Shown here one piece after another: positions 11,901 to 24,227 of a DNA stretch of 64,000 nucleotides. This DNA comes from Avena insularis. Lineage: Eukaryota; Streptophyta; Magnoliopsida; Poales; Poaceae. The stretch lies in assembly GCA_023614405.1 (NCBI GenBank), contig CM042693.1, forward strand, positions 333,729,527-333,793,526. The letters run 5' to 3'. Under the pieces are notes generated by a model. It worked only from the letters and a program-made list of their open reading frames with translations. It did no database searches and had not been told where the DNA came from. Made by a program: the position numbers and the translations under genes. How positions within the stretch are numbered: the stretch's first letter is position 1; each line of letters opens with the position of its first letter.

Positions 11901-13307
11901 AAAACAATCTTTGGTATGCTTGCATGTATTGCTTTGTTTTTATTATTTTATGTGATGTTTGCTTGAATGGTAGATTGAAATATTGCTTGCTTGATTGAAT
12001 TGTAGTGGAATTTTAAGAGTGTGATCATTGCAAGATCAAGGAGTGAACTTGTATTCTCTACCAAAAAGGCAAGTGATGCTTCATACTTTGTCCCATTATT
12101 TTCATTATGCATTAGTGATATTTCTAAGTAGGACTTGCATGGAATTTTGCTAAGTATAAACTATGCCATGGGAAATCCTAGTAGATGAAACCTTAGTAGA
12201 AACTTCCTAAGTTAAGATTCCTACTACTATCATGCTTAGCTTAGCTAGTAGAAAACAAGGGTGGAATATATTCATACTATGTAATATTTCTAAGTCAAGG
12301 ACTTGTGTTTTGTTTAATAAAACAACTAAGTGAATGAATCACCTGGGTGGAATGGAAGGAATGGTTTGTTTTGAGTGGTTACACAAGGCCCATTTCTATG
12401 GTTTACCTTGTGTATCTCACTTGTGGATGGCCACCCAAGAACAAAGAGATTTGAGATGTGAAATGTTGAGAAGCTTCAAGTGCAGCCACTTGGCATTATG
12501 GGCTCTGCCTGGATCATATAGGTTGCAATAACTTAGCCAACTGGACAGTTGGTGGTAGGGGATTGATAGGTTGGAGCGCGTCCATTCTGGTCTAAGGGAA
12601 GGCTTCTGAAAGATCTTGTCTTGGTGAAACCAAGTCTTGTGGGGAAAGTGCACCACCTCTGCAGAGTGTAAAATCTAAGTACTTGGCCATGTCCCTAGCA
12701 AAGGACAAATTGAGAATCAAGACATGGAAGCTATCAAGAATCTCCTCATCCCAATTTCTAAGTTAAAACTTGTGGTTGAACAAGGGTTGAAGGATCACCA
12801 ATTTCTATTGGGAGATGCCTTGGGTGATTTTGTCAAGCAAAAACTTAGTGTTTTCAAATGATAAGGAAAATCTATTTTGAGCAATGCAAGCCTAAGCTCC
12901 ACTTAGCCAAATGCATATAGATGATAGACTCCACTATACTACCATAGTATCACTTGCCAATACAATTCAAATGTATTGACCCTTGTGGTTGTAACTTATT
13001 ATGTTGCAGGTTTGTTTGATGTTAGTGAAGTTTATTGATTAGGATTACAAGTCTACAACCAACATGACTGCCTGTGGCACTTTGAAGATGAAGGACCCCG
13101 TGCTATTGTTATATTCTGCTGCATTGTAATGAGTTAGCCAAATGAGCTATGTAAGATGTAATAAATTATTTTATTCCTGGTTATAAAGTTGTATTATGAC
13201 CTCTGTTTCTTGATATTACATCTTAACTGTGGATGCTAGCTATTGATCTAGGGACTAGCATTGTAAACACAGGGATCTCTACCTTATTAAAGGTTGGGAC
13301 TTCTACA
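8914..13307 (+). repeat. 5' LTR of element A (copy A1, 4394 bp)
   Basis: It starts TGTCACATCCC and ends ...GACTTCTACA, two bases before the primer site. Layout: AT-rich U3 (8914-10200), a GC-rich CT-tract-bearing block (10240-11100), then AT-rich sequence. A putative intron lies at 10991-11435, with donor CTCG|GTGAGCC and acceptor TTTTTGCAG|AAAC. ORFs seen in the GC-rich block have no protein homology I recognise and are not genes. Confidence 0.9.
10991..11435 (+). promoter_or_regulatory. Putative LTR intron, copy A1 (445 bp)
   Basis: Donor CCTCG|GTGAGCC follows the GC-rich leader, and acceptor GTTTTTGCAG|AAAC follows an AT/T-rich stretch. The same sites occur in A2, A3 and A4 and at corresponding places in LTR D, with lengths of 443-445 bp. 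Splicing itself is inferred. Confidence 0.5.
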
Positions 13308-13309
13308 GA

Positions 13310-13321
13310 TGGTATCAGAGC
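13310..13321 (+). other. Primer binding site of element A (tRNA-Met initiator)
   Basis: TGGTATCAGAGC, complementary to the 3' end of initiator tRNA-Met, lies two bases after the LTR terminus. It marks the start of minus-strand DNA synthesis. Confidence 0.9.
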
Positions 13322-14005
13322 ATTGTGTTGCCTGTAGGATTGTAACCCTAGGATTGGACAAAACCCCTTAGAAAAAATAGGAGTTGTGTTTGTTCCAAAA
13401 CTTATTTACAAACAATCTTGTAAACTCTTTCCTCAACCATTTTGGTTTTGATTCTACATCTCTTATATTTCAACTTAATGGTTAAAGCCTCCACCATGAG
13501 CAAAGACTTCAACATGAGCAAAGGATTCCACCAACTCAAATGACTTCCACATCATCAAGGACTTCAACTTTAATTTTTCACCAAGGACTTCAACTTGGAT
13601 ATCACTAAGGACTACAAGTGAGACAAGAGATATTACTCAAGACTTGAAGACTAAGGAAACACAACTTATAGGGAATCATCATCACCTTTGAAGTTTTGTG
13701 ACCAAGACTCAAGAAATTCTCCAAGGATACAAAGACCTTGTTCAAAAGAAACACCTAAGAAGGATGGAAGGATCTCAAGTGAACCATATAGTTGGACCAC
13801 CATGTTTAGTTTAAATTAAACACACCAACTTATGTGGTGTAACAAAAATATTGTGTTGCCTAAAAATGTGCTTGAAACTTGTTGTTTGAGTAGAATGTTT
13901 GTTTGTGATTGCTTGCACATTGCTTGTGTGAATTGTGATGTGTGTGATTAGAATTAATTCCTTAGAAATCTTTTGACTATTCTAATCCCAATCCAACCCA
14001 AACAG
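13322..14005 (+). other. Untranslated leader of element A interior
   Basis: Noncoding, AC-rich leader between the primer site and the gag remnant. It ends in a C/T-rich stretch and AACAG directly before the gag ATG. The first 100 bp recur after LTR A4 (55079-55179). Confidence 0.6.
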
Positions 14006-14963
14006 ATGACTACTCCAAGAGACTCCAACATCAAGGATGATGACAACAACAACCAAGAGGCCAACATGAGAGAACTCATAGTAACCCAAACCTAGTTGAA
14101 CCAAGTGACAGCTCAATTTTGGGCCAACAACAATGAGTTAGACCCAACCATGCAAAGGTTTTTGGAAACCCAAACCCAATTGTTGCATAGGGTGACAAGT
14201 CAAATGATCAACATGGGAGACAACTCTTCCCAAGGAGTTTATGACAACAAGGATGTCAAGGATGATATTTTAGAAGGAACCCAAGCTTGTAATATTTGTG
14301 GAGACAAGGATCACACTTCCATAGAGCATGAAGATCAATGCCCCAATTGTGAAGAGAAGCATCCAACTAATCAATGCCCCACATCTCAAGCTACATGTTT
14401 CCTATGTGAAGAAAATAATCATGTCCCTATCTAATGCCCCATCTATTCCATAGTTCAACAAAGGTGGAGTGCATCAACAGTTTGTAAACCCTCATGAAGG
14501 AACAACTTCTGCCAAGAAGGATGAAGGCAAAGTCAAAAATATGCATCATAAGGCCAAATCCAAAGTGACCACAAAGTGTTGCTACTCTTGTGAAGAAGAA
14601 GGTCATATCTCTAGTAACTGCCCCAAGAAGAGAGAAAGATTTCCCACCTTTGTGGTGGAATATGAAGAGCATGAACTAGAAGAACTCCTAGCTTTAGAGA
14701 GACCCAAGAAGAAGAAGAAATGCCCCAACCCTAGCAAGAAGGATATTACCCAAGAGCAATGTTACACTTGCAAAGAGATGGGACACTATGCCAATGAATG
14801 CCCAGAAAAGAAGAAGAACCAAATAAACAAACAAGAGGCAATGATACCAAAGGAAAAGAAAGATATCAGCCAAGTGATGTGTTTCAAATGCAAAGAAATA
14901 GGCCATTATGCAAACAAGTGCCCAAAGAGGTTTCATCAAGATCCCAAGCAAGCCAGGAAGTAA
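14006..14963 (+). pseudogene. Gag remnant of element A with multiple CCHC zinc knuckles
   Basis: The frame opens MTTPRDSNIKDD at 14006, has a TAG near 14093, runs to 14434, then shifts frame to 14469-14963. It carries zinc-knuckle motifs including CYSCEEEGHISSNCP, CYTCKEMGHYANECP and CFKCKEIGHYANKCP, and knuckle-like CNICGDKDHTS, CPNCEEKHPTNQCP and CFLCEENNH. The N-terminal Gln/Asn-rich helix region is kept but the capsid (Retrotrans_gag) domain is missing between about residues 70 and 90. Zinc knuckles bind retrotransposon RNA in packaging. No protease or polymerase follows, so the element would depend on a partner. It is a deletion derivative with a stop and a frameshift. Confidence 0.75.
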
Positions 14964-15057
14964 TCTAGTTGGAAATTTTTTTAAGGGTGATAGTACCCTA
15001 GTTGCTTTGAGCCAACTTGTAACCCCTATCTTTCCCAAATTTCGGGACGAGATTTAT

Positions 15058-15073
15058 TTTAAGGGTGCTAGCC
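15058..15073 (+). other. Polypurine-like tract before the 3' LTR of A
   Basis: TTTTAAGGGTGCTAGCC immediately precedes TGTCACATCC. This is the expected position for plus-strand priming. A second purine run (AAGGGTGATAG, about 14991-15001) lies about 70 bp upstream. Confidence 0.6.
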
Positions 15074-18000
15074 TGTCACATCCCAAAATTTTCCAAATTT
15101 TGTAATGTGAAAAATAAATAAACAAATACATAATTGTTGAAATTTAGGGTGAAAAGAAACTTTTTGATTCCAAATGGAAACTTAAAATCCCATCTTGAAC
15201 AAACTTGGGTTAATGTTTGAATCCAACTAAATTAAAATCAAGTGGAATGCATTCTTCATAAATGCATCTAGAAATTTAAACACTTGGAAAATAAACCAAA
15301 ACACTAAAACCCTAATGGAAGAAGAACATTTCCAAGTTATCTCCAAGATCATGGATTGGATCCATATAAAATTTGTCAACAAATATTTATAAATGATCAA
15401 GAATAATGAATAGAATCATTATAAAACCATATGAGTTGGTTTCACTTAAATTGGAGCCATAGATAAAATCTTATGAACTTAATAAGATAAGGAAATTGAA
15501 TTTCCAAGGCTAATAAAGCACCTACCTAAAAAATCCATACCAAATGGTGAGCAAATAATCCTAAAGAGAATTAAAAGGATAAATAAATATTAAATAAGAT
15601 TTTACAAATTGGAATCACCAAGTTTGGACCTTTAAATAAAAAGATAAGGATTTTATAAGATAAAGAAAGAAATATTAAATGAGGAATATTTAAAGACCAA
15701 ATTAATCTTGGCCTAATCCACAAGCAAATGGAATGAATATAATCCAAATCCAAATAAAATAAAAGGATAAAGAATTTTCAAAATAAAATAAAGTGGCATT
15801 AACCAAATTCTATTTCCATTTGAATAAAGACAAAATCCCTATTAGAAATGATTAATTAATCATGAGAGAATAATATTTGGAATTTACCCAAGTGGAATAA
15901 AAGTTGTTTAATTAACTTAAATGGGATCAAAGAAATCAACTAAATAAATTTATGGAAACAAAACCATATTTAATTTTCATTGGAATAAAAACAAATACCC
16001 AATTTAAATGATTTATCAATCATATTAAAAATATTCCAAATAAATCAAGCTGAATTATTTGACACCCTAATGAATAAATAAAACCTACTGAAAAGATTTT
16101 GAAAGATTTAGATTTCAAATGGAGTTTTGAAAACATTATTAAATCTTATTTAAATTAATACAAGAGCCTATTTTAAATAATTATTATACCCTAAAAAGAA
16201 TAAAATTATTATTCTAAATTGACTTCAGTATATATTGATAAACAGTATTTGAATACACACATAGTTTGGTTGAAGTTTGAAATCATATTGTTGTTTGAAA
16301 TGTTTAAATAAATTCAAAACAGAAATAAAAATAGAAAAAGAGAAATAACAGAAGAGGAAAAAAAATATAAAACAGAGCAGCCCAACCCAGCTAGCCCACT
16401 AAGCCCAACAAGCCCACCTCTCTTTCCCCCTCGAACCGTTTTCTTCTACTCGCGAACAAACCCGCAAAGACGCTGACGGTTGGACCCCACCTCCTCTCTC
16501 TTTCTCTCGCTGACAACAACGACCCACACGTCAGTCGTCGTCTCCACCCCAGCGACCAGTTCCTCCGGCCGTTTCCTGTATAATTTCGCAGCTTCAATTC
16601 CCGTTGAATGCACGAGTAAATCCCGCCCACGTCCACGTGTACTTAATCGCCATACTTCCCTCTCCCTTTTCCCCCAATCCTCCCCCCACCGGAGCCACCA
16701 GGCTGCTCGGAATCTTCTCGGGACCTCCCTCTGCTCCGACGAGCTCCAACTCCGATTCCGTCCAGTACCCTCACCCCCAGCAAGCCTTGCTTCACGTGAG
16801 CGTGATCCCCATCGCCCCCTGCACCTCTCAGCATCCTTGGCTTGCCCGTGCAAGCACCGTAGCCTCGACTACGACATCGGCAATACTCCGCTGCCGTCTG
16901 CCTTCTCTCCGACGACCATCAGTGGTAAATACCGACCGCCCCTCTCCCCCTCGTGGACACACGCATAACCAGGATCATCGTACGCATCTAATGGAATACC
17001 TATCTTGCCTTTCCGAGCCCTGTAGCATCGCCAACATCGTCCGCCCGAGCACACCGTCGCCAGGAGCTTCTCCGACGAGCAATCCACGTCGACCCCGAGC
17101 GCCCCTTCGACAACTGCGACATCGTTGAGCATCAACACGCCACGACGACCTCGGTGAGCCTTTCTTCTACCTCTTTTGCTTCCTGTATCTCCGGCTCCGC
17201 CACCGTCTAACCGCGCCACCGCTCGCCGTTGACTCAGCGCCGCCCATTCGTGGTCAAAACGATCTGGAGCATTTGATCTTGATCCATTGGTTAGAATATA
17301 ATGACTTGTCGAAGGGGTAAGATCGATCATGTGCCGCACGATTCACTTTAAATCCTGCGGTCCACGTTGCTGATCTGGACGAACCGGTATGGCCCTATGG
17401 AAAACAGACACATGGCTCTGAGTGTGAATTAAAAACAGAAACATTTCAACTTGATATGTGATTTTGTAAATTGCATAACTTTAAATCTACACGTCCAAAT
17501 TTTGCAAATTTTATATCAATGGAATCAGCAAGACAAGAACTTCCCAACCATGCCCTTGGTTTAGTAAATTGCTTCTGTTAAAATGGTTGTTCTTGCAGAA
17601 ACTTGTGTAGACATAATATGAATATAAAATTCATTCTAAGATTGTTTTTGTGATAAAACCTTTGGCAAATGGATCGTTTTGAACCTACTGATCATATAAA
17701 TCAATTTGTGGATTCAAAAACATAGTTTGTGAGGCAAATTAATAAATCTTGGAATTAAAGCATTTCTAGTCAAATAAAAATGTTGTTTATATGTTGGAAA
17801 TACGTTTTGGAGAAAAACCTTTGGGAAATGTTTTGATTTAAACTCTCTGACCCCAAACACCAAATTTTAGAATTAAAAATGTATTTGGTGAACCCTATAA
17901 AGATTGTTGCTTTGCTAAAGGCATTTTCAACCACATAAAATATTGATTTGGTTTAAAAATGATTTATAAGTAAAATCTTTTGCAAATGGTTTTGCCACTT

Positions 18001-19470
18001 ATATAAAATGACCAATAGGTGTTTTAGAATGTTTATAACCTATTAGAAACCACTTTTTCAAATAAAACAATCTTTGGCATGCTTGCATATATTGCTTTGT
18101 TTTTATTATTTTATGTGATGTTTGCTTGAATGGTAGATTGAAATATTGCTTGCTTGATTGAATTGTAGTGGAATTTGAAGAGTGTGATCATTGCAAGATC
18201 AAGGAGTGAACTTATATTCTCTACCAAAAAGGCAAGTGATGCTTCATACTTTGTCCCATTATTTTCACTATGCATTAGTGATATTTCTAAGTAGGACTTG
18301 CATGGAATTTTGCTAAGTATAAACTATGCCATGGGAAATCCTAGTAGATGAAACCTTAGTAGAAACTTCCTAAGTTAAGATTCCTACTACTATCATGCTT
18401 AGCTTAGCTAGTAGAAAACAAGGGTGGAATATTTTCATACTATGTAATATTTCTAAGTCAAGGACTTGTGTTTTGTTTAATAAAACAACTAAGTGAATGA
18501 ATCACCTGGGTGGAATGGAAGGAATGGTTTGTGTTGAGTGGTTACACAAGGCCCATTTCTATGGTTTACCTTGTGTATCTCACTTGTGGATGGCCACCCA
18601 GGAACAAAGAGATTTGAGATGTCAAATGTTGAGAAGCTTCAAGTGCAGCCACTTGGCATTATGGGCCCTGCCTGGATCATATAGGTTGCAATAACTTAGC
18701 TAAATGGACAGTTGGTGGTAGGGGATTGATAGGTTGGAGCGCGTCCATTCTGGTCTAAGGGAAGGCTTCTGAAAGATCTTGTCTTGGTGAAACCAAGTCT
18801 TGTGGGGAAAGTGCACCACCTCTGCAGAGTGTAAAATCTAAGTACTTAGCCATGTCCCTGGCAAAGGACAAATTGAGCATCAAGACATGGAAGCTATCAA
18901 TAATCTCCTCATCCCAATTTCTAAGTAAAAACTTGTGGTTGAACAAGGGTTGAAGGATCACCAATTTCTATTGGGAGATGCCTTGGGTGATTTTGTCAAG
19001 CAAAAACTTAGTGTTTTCAAATGATAAGGAAAATCTATTTTGAGCAATGCAAGCCTAAGCTCCACTTAGCCAAATGCATATAGATGATAGACTCCACTAT
19101 ACTACCATAGTATCACTTGCCAATACAATTCAAATGTATTGACCCTTGTGGCTGTAACTTATTATGTTGCAGGTTTGTTTGATGTTAGTGAAGTTTATTG
19201 ATTAGGATTACAAGTCTACAACCAACATGACTGCCTGTGGCACTTTGAAGATGAAGGACCCCATGCTATTGTTATATTATGCTGCATTCTAATGAGTTAG
19301 CCAAATGAGCTATGTAAGATGTAATAAATTATTTTATTCCTGGTTATAAAGTTGTATTATGACCTCTATTTCTTGATATTACGTCTTAACTGTGGATGCT
19401 AGCTATTGATCCAGGGACTAGCATTGTAAACACAGGGATCTCTACCTTATTAAAGGTTGGGACTTCTACA
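15074..19470 (+). repeat. 3' LTR of element A (copy A2, 4397 bp)
   Basis: Near-identical to A1 with the same termini (TGTCACATCC...TTCTACA). The conserved putative intron is at 17154-17598 (445 bp). It is followed by GCATG (19471-19475) and the rest of the B LTR. Confidence 0.9.
17154..17598 (+). promoter_or_regulatory. Putative LTR intron, copy A2 (445 bp)
   Basis: Donor CTCG|GTGAGCC and acceptor TTCTTGCAG|AAAC. Same length as in A1 and A3. Confidence 0.5.
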
Positions 19471-19475
19471 GCATG
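19471..19475. repeat. Possible target site duplication GCATG (right copy) of element A
   Basis: Matches 8791-8795. Confidence 0.45.
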
Positions 19476-20232
19476 TAAGATCACAAACAACACAGACATG
19501 ATAGAATCATAAAGATAGAACCATTAATCAAACCAACATAATAATCTAAATATCCATCGGATCCCCGCAAACACAACATGCATGATTACAAATAGATTAG
19601 ATCTTGATCATGAACGGAGCTCACAAGATCTATAAATGAAAGCACAAAGGAGGATATACAACCATCTACCTACTACATGGAACCATAGTCCAAGGTGGAA
19701 CTACTCATGAATCATACCGGAGAGAAGTCCTCCGGGATGATCTCCCCTCCGACAGGGTGCCAGGAAGAGCTTCAGTTTCCCCCCGATCTAGGGACGATGG
19801 TGGCGGCGGCTACAGAAGGTTTCGTGGATTTCTGATCGGGTACTAAGAGTTTATACATCGGGGGCTTCTTATAGGCAAAGGGAGAGGCGGCCGCTGGGCG
19901 GCTAACCCTAGCTGGGGCGTTAGGGCCCACCCGTGCCTAGGGGGGGGTCTGGACCCTCTGGCCGGCCCCTCGGGCTCTCCTCTGGACTTCTTGTTCCCCA
20001 CGGAAAGTTATTGACTTTGTCCTTCGTCCCGTCCAATTCCGAGAATATTTCTTTACTAACTTTTCTGAAACCAAAAACAACCGAAAACATGCATCTGACA
20101 CTATTGCAACTTGTTAATAGGTTAGTACCAGAAAACATGTAAAAAGCACCCCAAAGTGTAGACAAGTAAAGCAAAGTAGATACTAAACAAGCATGGAGCA
20201 TCAAAAATTATAGATACGTTTCCAACGTATCA
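19471..20232 (-). repeat. 3' LTR of element B, proximal part
   Basis: On the minus strand it begins TGATACGTTGGAAACGTATC at 20232. It has a TATA-like box CCTATAAG at about 19875-19868 and is interrupted at 19470 by element A. The remainder continues at 8795-8096, giving an LTR of about 1.46 kb. Confidence 0.8.
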
Positions 20233-20246
20233 GCATCCCCAAGCTT
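20233..20246 (-). other. Polypurine tract of element B
   Basis: On the minus strand AAGCTTGGGGATGC runs directly into the LTR start TGATACG. This orients the element and makes the adjoining LTR the 3' one. Confidence 0.7.
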
Positions 20247-20651
20247 AACTCCTGCTCGTCCTCGAGTAGGTAAGTGATAAAAGAATAATTTTTGAGGTGA
20301 CATGCACCCTCACAATAAAGATCTAACAATTTGCAAGCATTGAAAGTTGGGATCAAAGAACTCTAAACATGTGCATGAAAGATGGAGTTCTAACAATAAG
20401 ACATAGTAGCTATGCATGCAACATGGCAAGCTACAAACAAAGATCATGAATAACATGCATTGAAAAACGTTTGTTTGTTTCACATGCAGAAAACATAGCA
20501 TAGTGGCAATCAACTTGTCTCTCATAGAGTAGCAATATAATGCATAGAACACCTACAAAGTTCACAATGGTGACTAAAAACAAGTAGCACAAGAACAAGT
20601 AATAACACAATATGCATCAATTAATAAGCTTTGGAACACTGCACACAGAAT
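20247..20651 (-). other. Noncoding 3' internal region of element B (distal)
   Basis: AT-rich, no coding frame. It is continuous with 22298 once the solo LTR is removed. Confidence 0.6.
20647..20651. repeat. Target site duplication AGAAT (left)
   Basis: Perfect 5-bp match to 22293-22297, flanking the solo LTR. Confidence 0.92.
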
Positions 20652-22292
20652 TGAAGGGAATATGCCCGAGAGGCAATAATAAGTGGTTATTATCGTATTC
20701 CTTGTTTATGACAAATGTTTATTTTACATGCTATAATTGTATTAATACGGAAACATTAATACATGTGTGTTTAATAAACAAAAGGAAGTTCCTAGTTATG
20801 CCTCTCTTATAAACTAGCTCATTGATTAACAAGATGATCAAAGTTTCCTGATCATGGACATTGGATGTTGTTAATAACGAGGTCACAACATTAGTGTAAT
20901 GGTGTGATGAACATTCATCCGAAGTATAGCATTACGATCAAAGTCATTGAGTTTATATTGCTATAACAACTTACAAAGTGATCCTAATCCTTAGACCATG
21001 AGATCATGTCAATCACTAACACCGAAAGAGTTTCTTGATAACATCAAACGTCACACCGTAACAGGGTGATTATAAAGATGAGTTCAGAACTACTAAAGTG
21101 TTATGTTGAGGCCCATGGATCGAGAGTGGAATTTGTTCATCCCGATGACGGATAGATATGCTCTGGGCCCTCTCGGTGATATCACATTGATTAGCTTGCA
21201 AGCAAGTGATTTGATCACTAGAATGTTATATCAGGAACGAAAGAGTGCATGTCGATATGAGATCAAACTAGGTATGGAGATACCGATGATCGAATCTCAG
21301 ACATGTAATATATCGTGAAACAAAGGGATTAAGATACTAGCGTAAAAGGTTACGACGATCACAAGAAAGTCATCGTTGAATGTGTGGGAGTCAGTATGGG
21401 TCTCCAGATCCCGCTTCTGATTATTGATCCGAGAGGGGTCTCGATCATGTCCGCATTATTCACGAACCATAGGGTGACACACTTAAGGGACATCGACATC
21501 CAATTGGAGCAAAAGTTTCATGCTGAAAGAATAAACAAGCGCAGGAATTTATTTCACTAGATACCGAAACAGGTTTTCGGGTGAAATTGCATAAAGTGGT
21601 TATGCATGTGAAATAGAATTCTAGCAAGGGGTTATTTGTGAATGTTTGTCATTAAAGTAATTTACAAAATTCTGAATAAAATAAAAGTTTTATTTAATGA
21701 GAGTTTGCATTAAATTTGGTGGAAATTTAATGGGAATTTGAGTGGGTTTTTGAGTGGAGGGAATTGAAAGGCATTTGAGTGAGTGGAGTGTCCACCCACA
21801 TGAATGTGGAAGAGGTGGGGGCAGCCCCATGGCTGGGCGCATGGCCCCTTGGGTGCCCCCCTCTCCCTATAAAAGGAGCCCCCTCCCTCTCTCTCACTCA
21901 CACCTCCTCGTGAAGGATCTCTCTCCCCCTCTAGAATTTATCCCCATGGTCTCGGACTAGCGAGATACATGTTCCCGGTGGCTATTCGGCAAGAAAGAGT
22001 TGTGCTTCCGCTGCATCGCTAGAGCGAGGAGGCGGAGGTTGCTCGGTGCCTCGAACGTGTGTGCGAGCAAGGATGCGCTGCTGTTTTGTGGCGCTAGGAC
22101 TTCCTCTCGATCTTGAGATCGGCAAGAGATCGTCTACATCAACCACGAGTTGAACTCATTAAGCTTTGTCGGTCTTCAAGGGTATGTTCTCTACGGATAT
22201 ACATCCGCCCGTTGTTTGTATCTAATAGATAGATCTTGGTACATAGTTCACATCGTAGGAAATTTTTTGTTTTCTATGCTACGAACCCTACA
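20652..22292 (+). mobile_element. Solo LTR of a BARE/Angela-like Copia retrotransposon (1641 bp)
   Basis: It starts TGAAGGGAATATGCCCGAG and ends GCTACGAACCCTACA, flanked on both sides by AGAAT. It shares with BARE/Angela LTRs the GCAATAATAA motif near the start, GAAATTTTTTG...TGCTACGAACCC near the end, and a TATA box TATAAAAG at 21868-21875. There is no internal region, so it arose by LTR-LTR recombination. A sister copy begins at 62598. Confidence 0.92.
21868..21875 (+). promoter_or_regulatory. TATA box of the solo LTR
   Basis: TATAAAAG in a CT-rich, GC-rich context (CCCTATAAAAGGAGCCCC). The sister LTR has the same box at 63823-63830. Confidence 0.7.
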
Positions 22293-22297
22293 AGAAT
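22293..22297. repeat. Target site duplication AGAAT (right)
   Basis: Perfect 5-bp match to 20647-20651. Confidence 0.92.
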
Positions 22298-24227
22298 GAC
22301 AAGGCAAGCAGACAATGAGCATCTCAGAAATTCTTTTTATGTACCATGGGAATATGGTGCTTTTTTTTCTCTTTCCTCTTTTCTCAATGTGTCTCTTTTT
22401 TATAAGAAGAATGCTTCATAGATGTCACTATGGTGATGCTGCAAGTTTCCACCATGATTAGGCATGGCTTAGGCTAGCGGCCCAGGCGTTTCTCTAACAT
22501 AGAATACAAACTCCATGGACTTACAAGTTCCCACTTCATTTCACACCGGTAACATACATAGACAAAAGAGCATATACAACAAAGTACAAAAGGTACAAGT
22601 GCAATGTTGAAAACGTTCCCCGTGACATCACGGTTCTGCTAATCCCAACTTATAAGTGCAAGCATATACAACAAAGTTGCCTCAATGGTTCAAGTTTATT
22701 AGGGGCAAAGAATAAAGTGTGCCATCAAGTTCGTGAGGGCTTTAATCACTAAGTTTTCACATAACAAAATAATTTTTTATTGGAAGATAGTTGAAAACAA
22801 GAATATACTTGGAATGGTGTAACACACCATGCATAGGAGTTTATATTGTACACTTTGGAATAACTTGGTTTCTTGGAAGTTGGAAGCATGAGTAGAACTT
22901 ACTCATACAAGTGGAGGCTAGCAAAAGACTGGGAGCAACCAACTAAGAGAGCAATAGTGGCCATAATTATGCAATGCAACAAAGCAAACTAATCAAAGCA
23001 AAGAGTTGTACTACAAGTCAAGTACTAAATCATCATAGAGGCTAATGGTGACTTTTCATAGTCATAACATGGTGTGAGCATGTGCCAAGTCAACCCAAGC
23101 AAAACATCAAAGGAGAATACCACAATACTATGCTTTTGCATGCTAAGACAACATATAATTTCTTCAAGGCACACTAAGCAATCCCAATTGTTTGAAACAA
23201 GACATGATACAGAAATAATCACTAAGCATAATGCTAAAACAACACCTAGCATGTCATGCTAAAGTCTAAGTCACAGTCAATGCAAGCTCCTCTTGCACTT
23301 TAAGCAAGAACTTACTACTCCTTTCCAAACACCAAGCAAACTTATTTGCAAAACAACACAGAGAGAACGGGGGTCCAAACTACTAAAGCAACCTAAATAA
23401 ACTAAGCAAAGCAAACGAAAACTAAGACGCTCCAAGAACAACACAACTGTGCATGAAACAATAAAAGTGAAGTGTCTAGAAAGACCTAAGATTTTTATTG
23501 ATGAAGAAGGGGATGCCTTGGGCACCCCCAAGCTTTGACGCTTGTACCTCTTGGATATTTCTTGGGGTGACACCATGGTGGAATCCCCAAGCTTGATCTT
23601 TTGTCCATTCTTCATCTCATTGCATCATTCTCTCTCTACACCTGAAAATTTTCCTTCATACAAAACTTCACACAATCTTCATTAGCAACATTAGCTTATT
23701 CAAAAGATATTAGACCGCTGGCAAAGCTTTGGAACAGCAAGGCTTTTCACTAAAAACACAATCTACTGAAGTAACTCCTTCAAAGAAACTCAATTTACCC
23801 TAAGAGAGATCAAAAGGAATCAATAAGAAGCAAATGCAAATAATGGCAGAAATCTGTCAAAACAGACCAGCAGGTAGAAACGAATTTTTTCGAACATCTT
23901 ATGTTGCTCAAATCAAAAGGTGTTGAACTAAGGAAAGTTATCCAACATACTGGGGGATTTATTAGTAAATTTTGAGCTCAATCCGAGTTACATAGCCTCC
24001 TCAAGAATATTTTTGGTGGACGACAAAAATCTGTTTCAGGACAGCAACTCCCCAAATCTTACTTCCCTCTCATCAGAGGTCATTCTTGGCACAAAAAGCA
24101 AACAAAAAGGATAAGGAGAGGTCATTACGGAAGTAATAACTTCCAAGACTCAAGGAAGCTCTTCGGTTATCTCCCAACAAGTATTTTTCTTTTACGCCTT
24201 TAAGTTAGGCACAAGAAGCAAGAAGAA
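22298..24227 (-). other. Noncoding 3' internal region of element B (proximal)
   Basis: This 1.9-kb stretch follows the protease stop codon. It has no frame resembling reverse transcriptase, RNase H or integrase on either strand, which is why B is called non-autonomous. Confidence 0.65.

Larger units (their letters stand above)
8796..19470 (+). mobile_element. Large-LTR Ty3-type element A (LARD-like), inserted in the 3' LTR of B
   Basis: Two 4.4-kb LTRs (8914-13307 and 15074-19470) flank a 1.77-kb internal region with a tRNA-Met primer site, a gag remnant and a polypurine-like tract. The LTRs differ by roughly 1-2% by eye, so the insertion is young. Very long LTRs with a short, pol-less interior resemble the LARD class described from Triticeae. 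Unusually, 8804-8913 repeats the last 111 bp of the interior (14963-15073) just outside the 5' LTR. Confidence 0.85.

Noticed and set aside
13310..13321. tRNA-like sequence TGGTATCAGAGC at several places
   Set aside because: These are primer binding sites complementary to a tRNA 3' end. No tRNA gene fold surrounds them.
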